6,186 bases of DNA from Alphaproteobacteria bacterium (GTDB lineage: Bacteria; Pseudomonadota; Alphaproteobacteria; Puniceispirillales; UBA1172), in assembly GCA_021296375.1 (NCBI GenBank), contig JAGWAQ010000103.1, forward strand, positions 1 through 6,186, given 5' to 3'. The notes below the pieces were generated by a model. The model saw nothing but the letters and a program-made list of their open reading frames with translations. It searched no databases and had not been told where the DNA came from. This document shows, one piece after another, positions 5,021 through 6,186 of this stretch. Position 1 is the first letter of the stretch. Each line of letters begins with the position of its first letter. Both the position numbers and the translations under genes were made by a program.

Positions 5021-5935
5021 ATGAAAACGATCAGTATTATCGGCCTCGGCCTGATGGGCCATGGCATGGCGCGCAATATCCTCAAGGCCGGGTTCCGCCT
5101 GAAGGGGCTGGCCCATCACGGCAACCAGAACTGCGATGACCTGATCGCCGGCGGCGCCACTTTGCATGATGACCTCGCCGACGTGGCCAGGGGGTGCGAT
5201 CTGCTGATCATCTGCGTCACCGGCTCGGCTGAAGTCGAAGAGGTGATTTACGGCACCGATGGCAAGGGCGGCATCAAGGCTCACGCGGCATCGGGGCTGG
5301 TGGTGATGGATTGCTCCACCGGCTTGCCGCAGGACACATGCCGCCGCGCCCGTGACCTTGCGGCTTCAGGCATCACCCTGTTTGACGCCGCCATGACCCG
5401 CACCCCGAAAGAAGCGCGCGAAGGCCGCCTGAACCTTATCCTTGGCGGGGAAGCGGAGGTGCTGGCGCGCGCCCTTCCTGTCATGGACTCGATCGCCGAG
5501 ACCATCACCCATGCCGGGCCTGTCGGCATGGGGCAGGAGGCCAAGCTTATCCATAATTTTGTGTCGCTGGGGTTTTCCGCCATTCTGGGGGAAGCGGCGG
5601 GCCGCGCCGAGGCGGCGGGGATCGACCGTCAGGTGTTCCTTGAGCTGATCGGCAAGGGCGGCGGCGGCGGCGTGGTGTTTGACCGTTTCCGCCCCTATCT
5701 GGAGCATGGCGATAAAGACGCCTTCCGGTTTTCCCTCGCCAATGCCGTCAAGGACCTGGGGTATGTTGAGGAGATGATCACCAACGCCTCCCCGGACAGC
5801 AGCCCCGGTGGCAATTTAGGCGACAGCCTGACCCCCGCCGTGCTTGGCTTGATGGCGGCGGCGCGCGCCGCCCTGGGGGATGACGCCCCCATCCCCGAAG
5901 TGGCGGGTTTGGTGACCTCCCGGGTGAAGGGGTAA
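5021..5935 (+). CDS. NAD(P)-dependent beta-hydroxyacid dehydrogenase (3-hydroxyisobutyrate dehydrogenase family)
   Basis: The 304-residue product has the two-domain layout of the beta-hydroxyacid dehydrogenase family, which interconverts short 3-hydroxyacids and semialdehydes. Motifs in order: dinucleotide-binding GLGLMG (8-13) in an N-terminal Rossmann domain; substrate motif DCSTGLP (97-103); DAAMTRTPKEAREGRL (122-137), where the usual Ser-Gly-Gly is replaced by Thr-Arg-Thr; GMGQEAKLIHN (169-179) with catalytic Lys175 and Asn179; and NAVKDLGY (241-248) for cofactor contact. Five consecutive Gly from GGC repeats occur at 213-217. All catalytic residues are present. Candidates include 3-hydroxyisobutyrate dehydrogenase, tartronate semialdehyde reductase and sulfolactaldehyde-reductase-like enzymes; none can be chosen. 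The ATG at 5021 (MKTISIIGLG) fits the family; 5015 would add two residues. There is no normal ribosome binding site, and an extended -10 lies 6 nt upstream. It is divergent from the TerB-like gene and converges on clpB. Confidence 0.93.
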   Translation: MKTISIIGLGLMGHGMARNILKAGFRLKGLAHHGNQNCDDLIAGGATLHDDLADVARGCDLLIICVTGSAEVEEVIYGTDGKGGIKAHAASGLVVMDCSTGLPQDTCRRARDLAASGITLFDAAMTRTPKEAREGRLNLILGGEAEVLARALPVMDSIAETITHAGPVGMGQEAKLIHNFVSLGFSAILGEAAGRAEAAGIDRQVFLELIGKGGGGGVVFDRFRPYLEHGDKDAFRFSLANAVKDLGYVEEMITNASPDSSPGGNLGDSLTPAVLGLMAAARAALGDDAPIPEVAGLVTSRVKG

Positions 5936-5954
5936 AAGGGCAACCCCCTACCCC
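5929..5954. terminator. Candidate bidirectional hairpin between convergent stops
   Basis: GGGGTA (5929-5934) and TACCCC (5949-5954) are inverted, with an inner GGG/CCC pairing (5938-5940 with 5945-5947). The structure holds the stop codons of both convergent genes. No real T-run follows on the + strand; on the - strand TTTT falls within the hairpin arm. It may act as a weak shared terminator, or simply reflect stop-region composition. Confidence 0.3.
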
Positions 5955-6186
5955 GTCAGCGCGTCGTCTTTAACCGCGGTAAAAGTCAGGGCATCGGCGA
6001 CGGGGTCCAGATCAATGGCAATCACATCCCCATCCCCGAACCGGCCGTTGAGCAAAACCATCGCCAGCGCGTTGTGAATCTCCTGCTGGATCACACGCTT
6101 CAGGGGGCGGGCGCCGTATTGCGGGTCATAGCCGCGATCCCCCAGCCACAGCCGCGCCGATGACGTCACGCTGATGTCGATCCCCT
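5948..6186 (-). CDS. clpB: ATP-dependent chaperone ClpB, C-terminal end (5' part outside window)
   Basis: The frame is open to the right edge and ends in TAG at 5948-5950, giving 78 residues, the last part of a protein usually about 860 long. ClpB is a hexameric AAA+ disaggregase that threads aggregated proteins through its pore with DnaK/DnaJ, and is usually heat-induced. The diagnostic segment is RGYDPQYGARPLKRVIQ, the sensor-2 region of the second AAA+ domain, whose GAR arginine contacts ATP. QEIHNALAMVLLNGRFGDGDVIAIDLD follows as the typical D2 small-domain end. The GARPLKR form with an Ile-Gln helix start and a short tail favours ClpB over ClpA or ClpC, but these relatives cannot be fully excluded from this fragment. 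The true start is outside the window. The oxidoreductase stop lies 12 nt away on the opposite strand. Confidence 0.88.
   Translation of the reverse strand, partial: GIDISVTSSARLWLGDRGYDPQYGARPLKRVIQQEIHNALAMVLLNGRFGDGDVIAIDLDPVADALTFTAVKDDALTG

Noticed and set aside
1..6186. Mobile element, phage, CRISPR or defence island
   Set aside because: No transposase, integrase, nuclease, toxin-antitoxin pair, spaced repeat array or attachment-like duplication is visible, and composition is even across the window.

Overview
The window is high-GC, densely packed bacterial chromosome that reads as ordinary housekeeping sequence. Protein families and base composition suggest an alphaproteobacterium. This is an inference, because no rRNA or other taxonomic marker is present. 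I see no rRNA, tRNA, CRISPR array, insertion sequence, integrase or phage gene, and no clear new multi-gene system.

Layout, left to right: (1) the 3' end of a cyclopropane-fatty-acyl-phospholipid synthase gene on + (1-408), converging on (2) a leftward block. In transcription order (right to left) that block holds a carboxymuconolactone-decarboxylase-family gene (3625-4005), an aldehyde dehydrogenase (2110-3528), thymidine kinase tdk (1387-1989) and an EamA/DMT-family transporter (446-1390). tdk and the transporter share an ATGA stop/start overlap. (3) A divergent spacer leads to a small unrecognised + gene (4137-4436). (4) This converges on a TerB-like gene on - (4450-4902). (5) A second divergent spacer, with a plausible promoter facing each way, leads to a beta-hydroxyacid dehydrogenase-family oxidoreductase on + (5021-5935). 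(6) That gene converges, with a 12-nt gap, on the 3' end of a clpB-type disaggregase gene entering from the right on - (5948-6186).

Functionally this is a mixture: membrane lipid modification (Cfa), nucleotide salvage (Tdk), solute export or import (EamA), aldehyde oxidation with a CMD-family partner, a possible stress protein (TerB-like), a small-acid reductase and protein disaggregation (ClpB). Only the CMD/aldehyde dehydrogenase pair and the tdk/transporter pair look like likely co-transcribed units.

The most unusual structure is non-coding. A 14-15-nt tandem repeat (consensus on the - strand TAATTCGGGGGGCC, four copies, 2056-2112) begins exactly at the aldehyde dehydrogenase stop codon, so each copy carries another TAA. 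A related 10-12-nt motif occurs twice at the convergent end of cfa and the transporter (411-448), one copy again holding a stop codon. Other points worth a look are a perfect 8-bp hairpin three bases upstream of the tdk ribosome binding site, a possible leaderless start for the oxidoreductase, a repeat-derived-looking N-terminus on the transporter, and an internal duplication in the TerB-like protein.
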